From: Owenia fusiformis
Taxonomy: Eukaryota; Annelida; Polychaeta; Sabellida; Oweniidae
Reading direction: 5' to 3'
Assembly: GCA_903813345.2 (NCBI GenBank)
Contig: CAIIXF020000001.1
Location: 38,721,366 to 38,785,365, forward strand
Length of the DNA: 64,000 nucleotides
The notes beneath the pieces are model-generated. The model was not told where the DNA came from. It searched no databases and worked only from the letters and a program-made list of their open reading frames with translations. Made by a program: the position numbers and the translations under genes. Shown piece after piece: positions 12,801-23,900 of this stretch (positions within the stretch are counted from its first letter, which is position 1; every line of letters begins with the position of its first letter).

Positions 12801-15800
12801 TTGTTTAATTTCAACAGTATTATTTCCATATTTAATATCACTTACTGGAGTTGTTGCATTATTCAGCTTCAAAATAGCGCTTTCATTGTCCGATTGCAGA
12901 AATAAATGTTTCGACTTCCAAATATGTCCTATCCATACCAGAGGTATTAAACTCAAAATCAAAACCACCAAGAATGTGTTTCTTAGAGTCCTTACATATT
13001 GGTAAACTAAAGCCATTCTTTTGACTGCAAATTCCATAGATTTTATATGTCATTCATTTGTATATGGTTCTAGGGGATAAAGATCAATACTCCTATCCTT
13101 GTTTGTATTTAATCCATATGGAATATACTCAGTTATATTTTTCAGAATCGATCAACAAAGCTTGATTTTGAATCATAAACTGCAAAAAGCATAATATCTA
13201 TGTTTAATCAACTGTAGTGTTTTATTTCTTTTATTTATTCAGTTCAGTTATGTTGTTCTAGATTTGCATTACACAACTTTTAAAATGTCAGCTGGATAAA
13301 TTATTGCGTCATTAAGGATTGGTAGCGATATGGTGAATTAAATTGAAAACGTTTTTCTCTTAAACCAATCATCAAAAATCTTTGAAATGTTTATACATCA
13401 TCAATGTAATGGTCCACTTTTGAATGGTAACAATTTCATCAAAAAATGTTCAACTTCTTTATGTATTGCTTCAGAAAGCACATCAGAAACTTTCTTGTGT
13501 GTTCTTGGTACCATATGTTTGGAATGAAATGAAACATCTCTCCAAACCTCGTTGGAATAAATCAATATATACACAGCACATTAAGATCTCTCAATATTGT
13601 AATTATACTGAAAAAGCTTGGTTCATTTAAAATGAATCTTATTAACCTCTTGAATCCCAGTCTCTAAAATTGGCATGAAACCAGAGAATTTTTCATTTTT
13701 TGCCACCTTTTGACATTTTATTACATACCTATACAACTTTAGATGCTTAGCTTAGTAAAATTGGACGGCAGAGATCATTTCTACACGTTTTAAAACAATT
13801 TTTGTGTAAATTGGATGAAAATTGTTCAAATGAGAGCAATTTTTGTCAAAAATTTTGTGACGGATTTTCTCGTCCCTCTGGGCACCAGTCTTATTTCATT
13901 TGTGACGGATATATCCGTCACTCTGGGTATTCAAGAGGTTAATAAAATAGTTTTAGAATTGGTAGAAAAAAACAAAAAACAATTGCACTGAAAAACAAAA
14001 ATTGTTAACTGAAACTATCATAGAAAATATATATAATTAATTTTCACATTAAATTATAGTTGACCTGTGGTTTTCCTGGAATTTTGATGTCATTATAATA
14101 TGTGGCGCAAGCACACGACAACAGTATAGCACTTGGAAAAGGTGCAATAAAATTAAAAGGGGTTATTTTGTTTAGCTATGAGAGAGTATCAAAAGCTTCA
14201 ATTAAGTGAAGTACCTTCATATTGTTCATTGCTCATGGGGATAATCTACAACTATATGTAATGGTATATAAAAATTGTAAAGGTCTATTGAATTTTTCCC
14301 ATAACACAATATACTTGCTGATAATCAATCGACTCAGTCATCCAATAAAGGCCATAAAGCATAACAAAAATACTATAGATTCAGAAATAAATTATTAATG
14401 ATAAAATTACTGTAGTAGAATACACTGTATGTACATTTGTGAGTGTTCATTTATTACATGTTTCATTTAATAAACAAATACCTGCAAAGCTTTTTGTTTT
14501 CATTGATTTTTTTCATGTTTCTTTTGACATTTCCTTAGTATAGTGTATGGATTTGAAGCAAGTCAGAATCTACTATGTTATCAATATAAATCGCGATTAG
14601 GACCTAGGTTATGAGGCCTTGTTTCCTTATGATCATGGACATCTAATATATTTGTCTTTAATTTGGAAAGCATTTTAAATTGGCAAATTTTGGCAAATCA
14701 ATTAAAATTGCCGAATTAAATAGTCACCAAAATCCACGGGAATATGACATATTTTTAGTTCGATGCACCTCCAGTTATAAGAAAGGTACCAAGATGGCCA
14801 GATTGTTTAAATTTATACAAACAACAATAAAACATTAAAGAAATTGTTTATCAACAACACTAACAATGAGTATCTTGAATTGGGTTGGATGGGAGGATGT
14901 CTGGGACACTTGAAAAACCGCCAAATTAAATAGAGTAGAGTAGACACACATAGACACTAACAATAAGTACTGGCTGAACGAGCCAAACACAATACATCTA
15001 TAAAACTGAGCTTTTCTTGCATTCTCTTGAGATATCACTGCAAAAATGGTCAAATGAGTTCAGGTTAATTTTTTATAGTACAGGTGACACCATGGCTGCA
15101 ATCTTTATTTGTAAAATGCTGGTAACCGATGTATGCACTGTTCATGTACATGTAATGTATAAACCAATAGAAGTCTCACTTACCAGCGGGCTGGTTCTGG
15201 TTGGATGATCCACTTTCAGTTTTCTTAGCTGCGGGAGTTTGCTGACCTGAAGTGGATTTTGTCCCTGCAATCTTTGCAGCTCTCTGGGCCTCCTATAACA
15301 CAGCAATATGGAGGAAAGAATTGTACAGTTCAGCTGATTGGCTGTTTAGATCATTGATGTCACAACAACGTAACATGTCAAGCATATTTGGTCAATGAAT
15401 CAAACGAGGTGCATAACTATACATATGACTGCCTCAATGGTTACTATGGTAAAGCACTCATTTGTACCAAAATGTTCTAATATTTTCATTATAAAGATAT
15501 CATAATAACATGCACTCCCTGTAAAGAAAATATCTCCTACTTCTGTATAAATTTGATTGATGTTGATTGAAGAATATTCCAAATGTCACCTGTGACACAT
15601 TGAGAATGGGAAATGTGTCAGGTTGATAACTTACATAAATGTGACATCCAAATTGCTTAAATCTCTCAGAAATATTAATGCATTGTGTATTTCAAAAGCT
15701 ATTTGAACAGACTTATAGGATATCCTATGATTTTGAGGAATATCATTTTTATCTACGAGGTGATATTGATATCTGCCCGAGAGAGCAAAGCAAGCGAGTG

Positions 15801-16860
15801 CATATATCAATATCACCGAGTAGATTAAAATGATATTCAGAAAAAATCATAGGATGTTCTTATTATCCTACACTTACAAGGAGTGTACTAAATGTATAAT
15901 ATCATTGCAAAATGAATTTCATGCCAAATAGAGTCAATTTGGCGGGAAATCAACAAGCGGAGTATATCGTCACAATATCCTCCGCATATTGGGTTTTCCG
16001 GAGTATATCGTCATGATATCCTCCACCCGGAGTATATCGTTACGATATCCTCCGGATATTCATTTTGCCAATAAATATCAAATTTATTTTTTATTGTTAT
16101 TATACGTTTAGTACACTAAGTGTAGGATAAATATATTTATCCCATGATTATTGTGCAATCTGTATAATAACAGCCAGGGATATAGGTAATATTAAGGAGA
16201 TCCATGCGAAACAGTATTTTTCTGAAAATCATTAAATAAACCAAATATACAGCTGCTGTCATTTGAGTTGCATATCACTGTGATAAATTGATTTCAATTT
16301 TTGTTCCCAAATATCAGATCATTTTGAGTTACGTATATCATTTTATCACCTTGTTGATATCAAATATCACTTTACTCACTCAACTGTTGATATTTGATAT
16401 CAATGGTATATATATACATGTACATTATGTATATACTGTATATCACATTTTGAATTATGCCATAATGAGCTCGCTTTAAGCATTTCAAATCAAGGTGGGC
16501 TTTAGAAGCACCACTTTTGAATGAAGACCTTATAAAATGACATTTTGGTAATAAAACCATTTGAATTGATTTGAAGGATTACAAAACATGCCACCAACAT
16601 GTGTAATTGTCCATACTGGTTAAATGGCATATATTCCCAAAGGCAGTTTATTGACATTCATTGACATTGTAGGAAGCACATCCTACCTGAAGTGCTCTTC
16701 GCTCTGCCTTCAATTCTGCTTTAGATTTCTGTGGTTTGTTTGGATCCACATCTGGAGCTTTACTTTTCTCTGGATTCTGAGGCTTGGGTTTTTTCTCTTT
16801 TTTCTTTTTGCTTGTACCCTGCTGTTGAACCTGCACAGCTGCATTTCCTGTATCAGCCAT
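881..16860 (-). CDS. EIF2B4: Translation initiation factor eIF2B subunit delta, complete, 11 coding exons
   Basis: Regulatory subunit of eIF2B, the cytosolic GDP/GTP exchange factor for eIF2 and target of the integrated stress response. Exons in transcript order: 16860-16687, 15292-15184, 7661-7454, 7146-7026, 6658-6582, 6404-6302, 4781-4651, 4124-4033, 2172-2087, 1816-1636, 1086-881. All junctions are GT/AG and phases close, giving 495 residues, against 523 recalled for human. The first 58 residues are Lys/Pro-rich and end in a [10 protein letters not shown] stretch typical of the delta subunit. The C-terminal two thirds carries the eIF2B alpha/beta/delta fold: [41 protein letters not shown], a short NELADPDDL, and a near-conserved end, [15 protein letters not shown]. 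Start: the ATG at 16860 opens the delta-type N-terminus. The 7.5-kb intron between exons 2 and 3 contains a fucosyltransferase gene. A 42-bp duplication copies the acceptor of the eighth exon. Confidence 0.96.
2248..3608. mobile_element. 1.36-kb MITE-like element, PIF/Harbinger-type TTA duplication
   Basis: Terminal inverted repeats begin AGCTATGTTCACACCAA on the left and AGCTACGTTCACACCAA on the right. TTA flanks both sides (2245-2247 and 3609-3611), as expected for a TTA/TWA target duplication. The interior is saturated with AAAGC/GCTTT words, and the subterminal block with ACCAACGG is repeated inwards (about 2327 and 3440), so ends have been duplicated. No transposase reading frame is visible. 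It lies in an EIF2B4 intron. Superfamily is inferred only from the 3-bp duplication. Confidence 0.8.
4125..4208. repeat. 42-bp tandem duplication covering an EIF2B4 splice acceptor
   Basis: Two nearly identical units, 4125-4166 and 4167-4208. On the minus strand each ends in the pyrimidine tract and TTTCAG that precede the exon starting at 4124. The upstream acceptor copy therefore looks functional in sequence, but its use would place TAA immediately after the first completed codon. Confidence 0.95.
5214..6143. mobile_element. 930-bp non-autonomous hAT element
   Basis: A perfect 17-bp terminal inverted repeat, CAGGGCACGCCTTAAGC, sits at both ends. It is flanked by the identical 8-bp direct repeat CTTACAAG at 5206-5213 and 6144-6151. 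An 8-bp duplication and CAGGG-type ends are hallmarks of hAT transposons. The interior has CTGCTGGTCA/TGACCAGCAG palindromes near 5240-5340 and no transposase frame. It is inserted in the EIF2B4 intron between the exons at 4781 and 6302. Confidence 0.92.
7740..8010 (-). repeat. Dispersed repeat, GTGGTGAC-ended family, copy 1
   Basis: Read on the minus strand, this shares a long block with 21141-21325: GGTGACATATTGTTATGGTC, then a T-run, a GGCGG segment, AACAAATTCTTA and AGAAGTTCAA. Shorter relatives lie at 44115-44235 and 63320-63455. No coding potential. Confidence 0.75.
8459..8566. repeat. Hairpin-forming inverted repeat
   Basis: TTTTTGATACAGGG on the left pairs with CCCTGTATCAAAAA on the right. 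Further complementarity inside (CGATATAT-type words) leaves a short GC-richer loop. It is MITE-like, but no target duplication can be defined. Confidence 0.65.
8823..9005 (-). mobile_element. tRNA-derived SINE, 5'-truncated and internally deleted copy
   Basis: On the minus strand this begins inside the tRNA head after the A box and keeps the B-box region (CCCGGATTCGATCC). It lacks the central domain present in the copy at 57848, and retains the 3' tail with ACCTTCATTGGTGGTAAAC. Confidence 0.85.
9100..10345. repeat. 146-bp tandem array ending in a GGAC minisatellite
   Basis: The landmark CCATTTTGAA recurs at 9391, 9537, 9683, 9829, 9975 and 10120: spacing 146, 146, 146, 146 and 145 bases, about seven divergent units in all. 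Units carry ATGGCGGCCATTTTGAAATT and CAGCATATAAAATTTGAACC. The array runs into (GGAC)n at about 10244-10302 and then a conserved tail with TCGAACTTCGTTCGGTGGGA. The reverse-strand frame through the minisatellite is an artefact. It sits in the large EIF2B4 intron. Confidence 0.95.
10346..11891. other. Intronic region between the 146-bp array and the fucosyltransferase gene
   Basis: No gene seen. A short (ATCA)n tract lies at about 10800-10840. A segment at 11629-11690 with AATGACGTAAATCAA and TTATTTCTACT recurs at about 50725-50760. The right part may be fucosyltransferase 3' UTR. Confidence 0.5.
11892..13037 (-). CDS. Galactoside alpha-1,2-fucosyltransferase-like protein (GT11), single exon
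   Basis: Predicted Golgi type II membrane enzyme that transfers fucose from GDP-fucose to galactose in alpha-1,2 linkage, as vertebrate FUT1/FUT2 do. The 381-residue frame is uninterrupted. Residues 1-20 are a basic cytosolic tail, about 21-40 the signal anchor, and 41-100 a Ser/Asn-rich stem. The GT11 catalytic domain follows: [17 protein letters not shown] near 110, the nucleotide-sugar motif HIRRSD at 250-255, and the second GT11 block with [14 protein letters not shown] and [14 protein letters not shown] at about 317-347. Length fits the family. It lies wholly within the large EIF2B4 intron on the same strand. An intronless form could reflect retroposition or an ancestral single coding exon. 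Acceptor specificity is not readable from sequence. Confidence 0.93.
   Translation of the reverse strand: MEFAVKRMALVYQYVRTLRNTFLVVLILSLIPLVWIGHIWKSKHLFLQSDNESAILKLNNATTPVSDIKYGNNTVEIKQPMNNDRAHKISNALRVNQNQTTGRGWVSVPRIGRLGNNMFQFAAVMAMSKHYQMFPVYPPEILDGIFNINRSGVLLDKENQNSFPSIQMNEKKASAYDESIMTKDIPGNTNIKLCCYFQSWKYLRGIQEDLRRQFTFKPSIDSIAMRFINQTLINNGDFKSNKHTALVGIHIRRSDMAGSERSYNMGYRSAPKQYFQNAMKYFRIKFKHVHFIICTDDVKWAQDNIRSPDLTFSVGHSAGVDLAILSHCDHIIMSTGTFSWWAAWLSGGEVVYWAGWPKPNTYIGRITEPFDYFLPNWKPML
13038..13641. other. 5' flank of the fucosyltransferase gene
   Basis: No coding sequence recognised. It presumably contains the nested gene's promoter and 5' UTR, but no convincing core promoter element could be assigned in this AT-rich sequence. 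Confidence 0.4.
13642..13942. mobile_element. piggyBac-type MITE, about 300 bp
   Basis: TTAA occurs at both ends. Inverted termini read CCTCTTGAATCCCAG on the left and CCTCTTGAATACCCAG on the right. Internally there are GTGACGGATATATCCGTCAC-like palindromic words. TTAA duplication with CC-starting ends fits piggyBac-mobilised MITEs. No coding sequence. Confidence 0.85.
13943..15183. other. Intronic AT-rich region of EIF2B4
   Basis: No gene found. At about 14670-14720, short words of the type AATTGGCAAATTTTGGC resemble a fragment near 7265 and one near 57030, suggesting a worn dispersed repeat. Confidence 0.4.
15722..15857. repeat. Hairpin MITE-like inverted repeat
   Basis: ATCCTATGATTTT on the left pairs with AAAATCATAGGAT on the right. 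Complementarity continues through AATATCA and GATATTGATAT to a loop with GAGAGAGCAAAGCAAGCGAG. It lies in the first EIF2B4 intron. Confidence 0.75.
15863..16130. mobile_element. 268-bp TIR element with three internal near-palindromes
   Basis: Both termini read TTATCCTACACTTA as inverted repeats, and similarity continues inwards past AGTGTACTAAA. The interior holds three copies of a 25-bp near-palindrome of the form GGAGTATATCGT...ATATCCTCC at 15959-15983, 16000-16024 and 16029-16053. No target duplication is unambiguous. Confidence 0.75.
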
Positions 16861-17924
16861 GTTGTTGCCTTAGACTGGAATGAAACAAAAATTAAATTGA
16901 AACAATACAACATAAATGTGCACATCGCAAAACTAAATGGTTACCTGGTTACACAAGATCCACTGAATAAACATGACGACAAAATGGACTAAATTTGGAA
17001 GTACTGTAGCTAGTTTATAATTTACACAATTAACACGTACAATGACGTTAGATGATTGATTTATTGTCTGAGTGATTGACAGGATATCGATGATTGTTTT
17101 CTACGATGACGATTTCTACTAGTTATTAAACAAATCTGGAAGAATTGTGTATATATATTATGCACGTGTAAATTGAAACGTTATTTGCGGTTTTTATCTG
17201 TCAATAACGTATGATACAACGTTAGTTGCTTGATTTATTCCATGAGTGATTGATAGAATATCGGTGTTTGTTTGTTTTGGCGCTTGTTTATTGGTTATAG
17301 ATTACATGTAGTTGGTAATGCTTCTTTACTTGATTGGACGTATGACTGGTACGTTGAGTTGGACTTCAGTTAGGCATTAGGCATAACATAAAAAATCAAA
17401 TTCCTAACCCTGGTAGGAATTTTAGGTACCCGGTCAACCAGCTACCCGGTTACCCATTATTTTACACAAACCTGCATATGGGTGAATTTTTTCATAAAAG
17501 GCTCGTCTTTTTTGGCTCGGATAGAGAATGATTCTTACACACAGTGACAGTACATGGGGAAAGAAGGAAGGATAATATTTGAAGTTTTGAACCTCTCCTA
17601 TTAAAGACATGCATTAGCTGCATATAAGCTTAGAAGCCTACTAGTCTAGCCTACAAGTACCCATGAGTACTGAGTAGGCCTAAACTTAGCCTAATGTATT
17701 ATCGCCCATCATCATCTTTATGAACTACACTGCACTACCCAGCAAAATATCTCCTTTTTCATCATAAATTATACAATTCATAAAACAGGACATCACAATT
17801 CATCAATGTTAAAATGGTTTACCCCTCAGAAAAGCTTCTGCACCAACAAATCTTGAATAATTCAAAACATTTTGTTCTTGCATCAGTCGGCGGAACAAAG
17901 TGGTTATTTCGTTCAGTGTACAAA
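16861..17924. promoter_or_regulatory. Shared 5' region between head-to-head EIF2B4 and MRPL32
   Basis: About 1.06 kb separates the two start codons, so both promoters must lie here or very near. A diverged direct repeat is visible at about 17040-17096 and 17217-17271 (ACGTTAG, TTGATTTATT, GAGTGATTGA, then ATATCG). An in-frame ATG upstream of the chosen MRPL32 start lies at 17814. No TATA box can be singled out. Confidence 0.55.
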
Positions 17925-20900
17925 ATGGCTGGCACGTTGAAAAAATATATTTCTGCAATTTCAAGGTTTCACTCGAATTTACTGCATTTACTGAGAGTTA
18001 ATCCACATCATGGTGAGTATACTGCATACGTGTATTCATATGCATAAAGTATGGACTGTATTGAAGTGTACACGTTTTGAAGTTTCGCCTGCTCAACAGT
18101 GAACAGAATATTTCTTTTCCAATTTCAATTTTCATAGCGCCGGGGACATGTATAACATAGCCATGGCCATGATATCATGGCCATTACTCATACCTATATT
18201 TATAATGACGCAGCAGCAAACTGCGATAAACTATGCACCTACCCACAGGAACCTGTATCAACACCTGACATCTAGATATATTGCCAAACCCACGGACATT
18301 GAGTAAGTTTCTGGCGAAAGCTGGAGCATAGATTATAAAGAGGACTGGAAACAAGGTGGCAGTCTATTTCAATTCTGCCAACTCGTGTTGGCCTATTTAT
18401 CACTATTGACTCAGTGGTTCATCTAGTTTTACCTTATCCCGTACCAGGACTATAGTCCTGTAACGAGCGCATTCTTTTGCCTGTACGATTACAACTTGGG
18501 AGAATTATCTACGCCCCTTACACTTAAGATACCTACTTCAATAGATTCCTGGGTATTTTAGCATTCTTTTCGTGGAGTTGAATCCACAATTGTTTGGGTA
18601 TATCGCCAGAATGGGAACATTTTTCTTTTTCATCGAGAGATATTCTATCACTTTTCAAGATGGCGGTTGGATTTAAAAGGGGATTCCCCATTTGACTGAC
18701 TTGGAAGTGGCCCGGATTTACCAATAAATGGAAGAATTTGACGGTTGAAATAAGTTAAGGTGCTATGGAAGTTAACAGGAAATGACAAAACAGGAAGTGA
18801 CAATTTTTTTTGCATTTTTAGATATTTTTTGAATATAGATAACAGAGTTCTGGTTTGACCTCCAGTCAATTTAACTATTTCCACATATCATTTACATGAC
18901 CAGGATCACAATGTGCATGGTCAGAATGACCCTAAACATGATGAAATAACCTTTTTAGCCCTTTGAAAGTGTGACTGAAAAAAAGCTAAAAGTAGGAGCG
19001 TAGGGAAGGTCACTGAACAGAATCTTTTGAATTTTTCAGAAAATGTGCCCAATATATTGCTCTAAATGATACAATCTTTGAAAATTTGATATCATTCATA
19101 GAAAAAGAAAAAAAAATGAAAAAACTGATTTGAAAAGCGATCTATTTTCCTTTTTATGACCGCCATTTTTGTTTTAGACAATTTTCTAAAATTTCAAAGA
19201 TTGTACTAGTTAGAGCATTATATTGGGTACATTTTCTGAAAAATTCAAAAGATTCTGTTCAGGGACTATCCCTACGCTCCTACTTTTAGCTTTTTTTCAG
19301 TCACACTTTCAAAGGGCTAAAAAGGTTATTTCATCATGTTTAGGGTCATTCTGACCATGCACATTGTGATCCTGGTCATGTAAATGATATGTGGAAATAG
19401 TTAAATTGACTGGAGGTCAAACAAGAACTCTGTTATCTTTATTCAAAAAGTATCTAAAAATGCAAAAAAAATTGTCACTTCCTGTTTTGTCATTTCCTGT
19501 TAACTTCCATAGCACCTTAAATTAAATATTACACGCAAATATTGCGATCAAAAACGAAAATTTCTTTGTTCTGCCGATAAACCCAGACAATTGTGGATTC
19601 AACTACACGAAAAGAATACTAAAATACCAAGGAATCTATTGAAATAGGTATCTTAAATGTAAGAAGCGTAGAAAATTCTCCCATGTTGTAATCGTACAGT
19701 CAAAAGAATAAGACGTTCGCAGGACGTCACTATAGTCCTGGCACGGGATAAGTTTTACCTACCTTAGATGCTTATAGTAATCTATTTAGTATAATATTGT
19801 TTCCAAAATTATTGTCACCATGATGAGCTAATTTCAGGCGAGATTCTGGAAATAAAAAGGTAGGTCATTCTTGTTTCCAGTCCTCTTAATTAATCTATGC
19901 TCCAGCTTTCGCCAGAAACTTACTTGACGTCCGTGGCCAAACCTGAAATAGAATGAGCTTCTATTCTAAAATTGGAACTTACGAAATATTTACCTGCCAA
20001 ATATTAAGTTGTAACTTGAAAGATAATACACGAAAATCGTGAAAAGAAAAAATCTCACCAAAAGCTCCTGTTTCATTCAAAGCCATTTTGATACGAGGCA
20101 AAACCTTGTTTCCTTGTTCATCCCCAGTGAGCTTGGGACCAAAAAGCCGGTAAAAGGAGGGACTCTGTAGAATTAACAGAATATTGTACCAAGAGAAAGG
20201 CATTTTTGTTTTGCTTTTAATGGAACAAGTTTGGACATTCAATACACATGATATGGAATACTAGGCTTGTGTGTCAATCAAACCTAAAAAAATAAGCAAT
20301 CAAAGAACCTCAGTAGAATAAGCTTTAAATAATATTCAGCTGACTGTACATGTAGGAGTGATGTGTTCCAACAATTTTTTGATGTTTTATTTCCCTTTTT
20401 GTTTCTCAGTACGCATTGACAGCCTTTAATAATACAGGTAACCATGCACTCTTAACTATTTATCCCTGATGTTATTTTCATGTACATGTACTCTGTGCTT
20501 ACAGGGGTAGCAGTTGCATTGGCAGATTCACCTTATGCTGCTAAACCTTCACCTCTGTCCCCAGACTCCACACTGAAGTCTATACTGGGAGAGGGCATAC
20601 TCTGGGCAGTACCAAAGGGACGAAGGACAAAGCAGAGAAGGCTAACAAGAAAATTGAGCTTACATTGTGGATTTGAAGATGCTATACCAAAAAGAAATAT
20701 TATCGCCTGCTTGGAATGTGGACATTATCATGAGAGGAACACAATATGTGGTATGAATCTGTTTTTCAAACTTTCAAAGATTGTTATTCTAACTTTACAT
20801 TGGCTCTTAATTAGGTCTTGGCATATCCATGTACTGATTTTGTACAGGGTGGTAATTTCCTGCAATTTCCTCATATCTTTGTCATTTTAGGGAATTACTC

Positions 20901-23900
20901 CCTGATATTTCACACATTTGTACATCATCCACTTTCCTACCATATTTCATGACCATCAGACTGATAGGTCAAAATTTTATAGCACTTTGAACAACATGCT
21001 TCAGATTTGGGAATTATTGCGATTTAGTCAAGCCTGCACAGTTGTCAATGACCCAATTGCATTCCTCAGCAGGTGTGGCCTGAATAACACAGATGGTCTC
21101 ACTTTTGAGGTCTGCAATTGTCCTGAGGTCATTTTTATGTCAAAAGTGGTGACATATTGTTATGGTCTCCGTTTTTTTGTGGCGGCGGTTGGTATCAGTA
21201 ACAAATCTTGGCGTCTGTAACAAATTCTTAAAACTTCCAATAACTTAACAAATACTGTTTAGACTGAGTTCAGTTTTTTTTTAAATCATCTTCAAGTTTT
21301 CAGAAGTTCAAATCTGACTTAAGCCTGCACTTCTAGTTCTTGGAGCCGTTGATTTAATTTTAGACGAAAGCTTGCAATATCTCGCATATCTCACATCTCA
21401 TTCCATTTGATGAAATATTCAATATATATATATTTCTCTGATGTGAATATTTTCGAAACAAATGCGTGATATATACACATATTTTGTACCAAATGCGTGA
21501 CATAAACGGCAATCGCGTGCAAAGACCGAACGCAATGCGTTCGCTTTTTTTCGCCGTTCGGTGTTTAACCGTGTCGGCATTTCACAAAAAACGATTTTAA
21601 AAATCTCAACAAAATGCGTGATTTGCGTGATATTTGATCATACACGCTAAATTGATGCGTGATTTCTATTTTTCCAGCAAATGCGTGACAATCACGCCTA
21701 ATGCGTGAGGGTTGACAGGGCAGCATTATGTTACAAACAATTTTCATACAAAGAATTTCCGATGTATGTATTATCGATTGTTATTGAAGTCAAGAAACTT
21801 GGAGATGAGATGATATAGGTCAAGGCTCATAACTGTTTGGTGTGTCAAATAACCAAGATTTTCTGGTCTAATAATCTTTGATGGATGGTGTATTAATAGA
21901 CCCCATGCCTAATATTGTAGTGCAGTTTTGGCTTTCATTTCACCTATTGTAACCTCAATCCAGTCACGAAGGCGAGATCGGGCTCAAATTGTCGAGCCCA
22001 CCGGGTACTTCAAAATAGTCAAATGCATAATTGTTAGTTTCAGAAGTAATATGATTTGTAAGTTCATCTAGCCAAAATATATTGAAATAACCATACAGTA
22101 GCTGACTCTCAATATCAACAAGCACTCCACGATGGGATCCTGTCAACATCATACAACTCGGTTTGATCAAATAATCACTATTCAGATAGCTGATCTATTT
22201 AGGGCACTTGTTGGTCACCACCTGAAATGCAAAACATCAACTTGAATTCATGTTCACATAGCCTGTAGGCCAAGGAGGGGGCCTGTGTTATTGGTGGAGT
22301 AATCATCATTTTCACTTCAAGTATTATTTTCGCTGCCCAAATCATTGGATATTTGCTGAGAATTGTCCTCGAATAAGAACTCGAGCTCTAGCAGCAGTCA
22401 TTTTCAAATCCCTTATTCTTTTATTGCAAATAATATTGGAGAAAACATTGATGTATATTATGAAAAATTCACAAAATGTCATTAACTTTCTGTTTGTTCT
22501 TGTTTTGTCAAGTACAAATTTAAAATGAGATGTAAACCATAGATCTATATTTAAATGTTTCTGTTTTAAATTATATTCTATTCAAATTCTATCACTGTTA
22601 AATTATATATCTGCTTTAATATGGGCTTATTTGCCTTTTGCAGATTATTGACAAAGACATAGACAAATATAATCCACAGGGTTAGACAATAGCCTGACAT
22701 CTATGAATAGGACGAAAAATCTATTCAGAATAGTATGATTGCAAAAGTTGATTATAGTTGACGTCCCACACTTACCGATAGGATGATACAGTCGACGTCC
22801 CGGCCAAAAGAGTTAATGTATCCGAACAGTAAGCTGCTGTACTTAGCACAAAATTTCAGGTTATGTCTCCTGACTCTTCTCGTGAACTTTTCCTCAAATA
22901 AAACTTGATAAATTCATGACGTAAAGCCCTGCTAGTGAGGAGTGTCAAAGATTGCATAATACTGTAAAGACACAATACAAATATTGAATATAAGAGATGG
23001 AACAATTGACTGTCATTCATTCTAAATGTTATCTGTATAACCATGTGAAACAATGCTACAGTAAGCAAGATAACTTCACTGGCAATCAACTTGTATTCCC
23101 AAATGAGATCTTTCCGGTGCGAAGGATGAATGATACTCAGCTGTGGTTGTTGATTTTGGCGAAGCTTTCTGCCAGGACTTGATTCACTAAAAGCCTTAGA
23201 TGGAGAAATCTTATTCTTATTCCATTTTTTGAGTTTGTGACACTTAACCACATTATTCTCATTTTTGGGATTAGAACTACTGAAGGTCACCTCAATGTTA
23301 CTGATTATTTCATCCTGCATTTGTGGCTCTTTTTTTGAAAGTTCTTTGGTACATGTATCATTATTTTCTAATTCATCCAAATCTATATGAATCTGGGATG
23401 TATGAACAATGTCAGTTTGTGCATCAGCATGTAGGTTTGACTCTGTCTGATGGCCATGCATGTTATCAAGCTTACAAATTTGAAACATATCATCTGGTAT
23501 GTTTGGCGGTGTCTGACGGCCATGCGTGTTATCAGGCTTACAAACATGGAACTTAACGATGTGAGTTTGTGTATCAGCTTGTACATTTGATTCTGTCTGA
23601 CAGCCATGCGTATTATGAAGTTTACATATTTGGAATACATCAACTGGTGTCTGCATGCTTGGCTTATTTTGTCTGCTATTGACATTAGGCTGAATATGTA
23701 CAGTAAAAATCTTCTTCTTTAACGAAAATATCATCTTAGAATGTTCAATTACCGTGAGACCAAAACAGCATGTGTCAGCAACATTGTCCACCCAAACAAG
23801 GTCCTTGTTATCTGGTATTATGACAAGTATTCCACAGTATAGCCATACTATGACTGACATGACACAAATTACCCACCAGGGAATCCGTCTATATGGTTGA

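Noticed and set aside
16624-16992. Plus-strand 122-residue hydrophobic frame
   Set aside because: Antisense shadow of the Lys-rich first exon of EIF2B4.
17814-17924. Upstream in-frame start for MRPL32
   Set aside because: Possible, but it would put 37 extra residues before a ready-made mitochondrial presequence; the ATG at 17925 is preferred.
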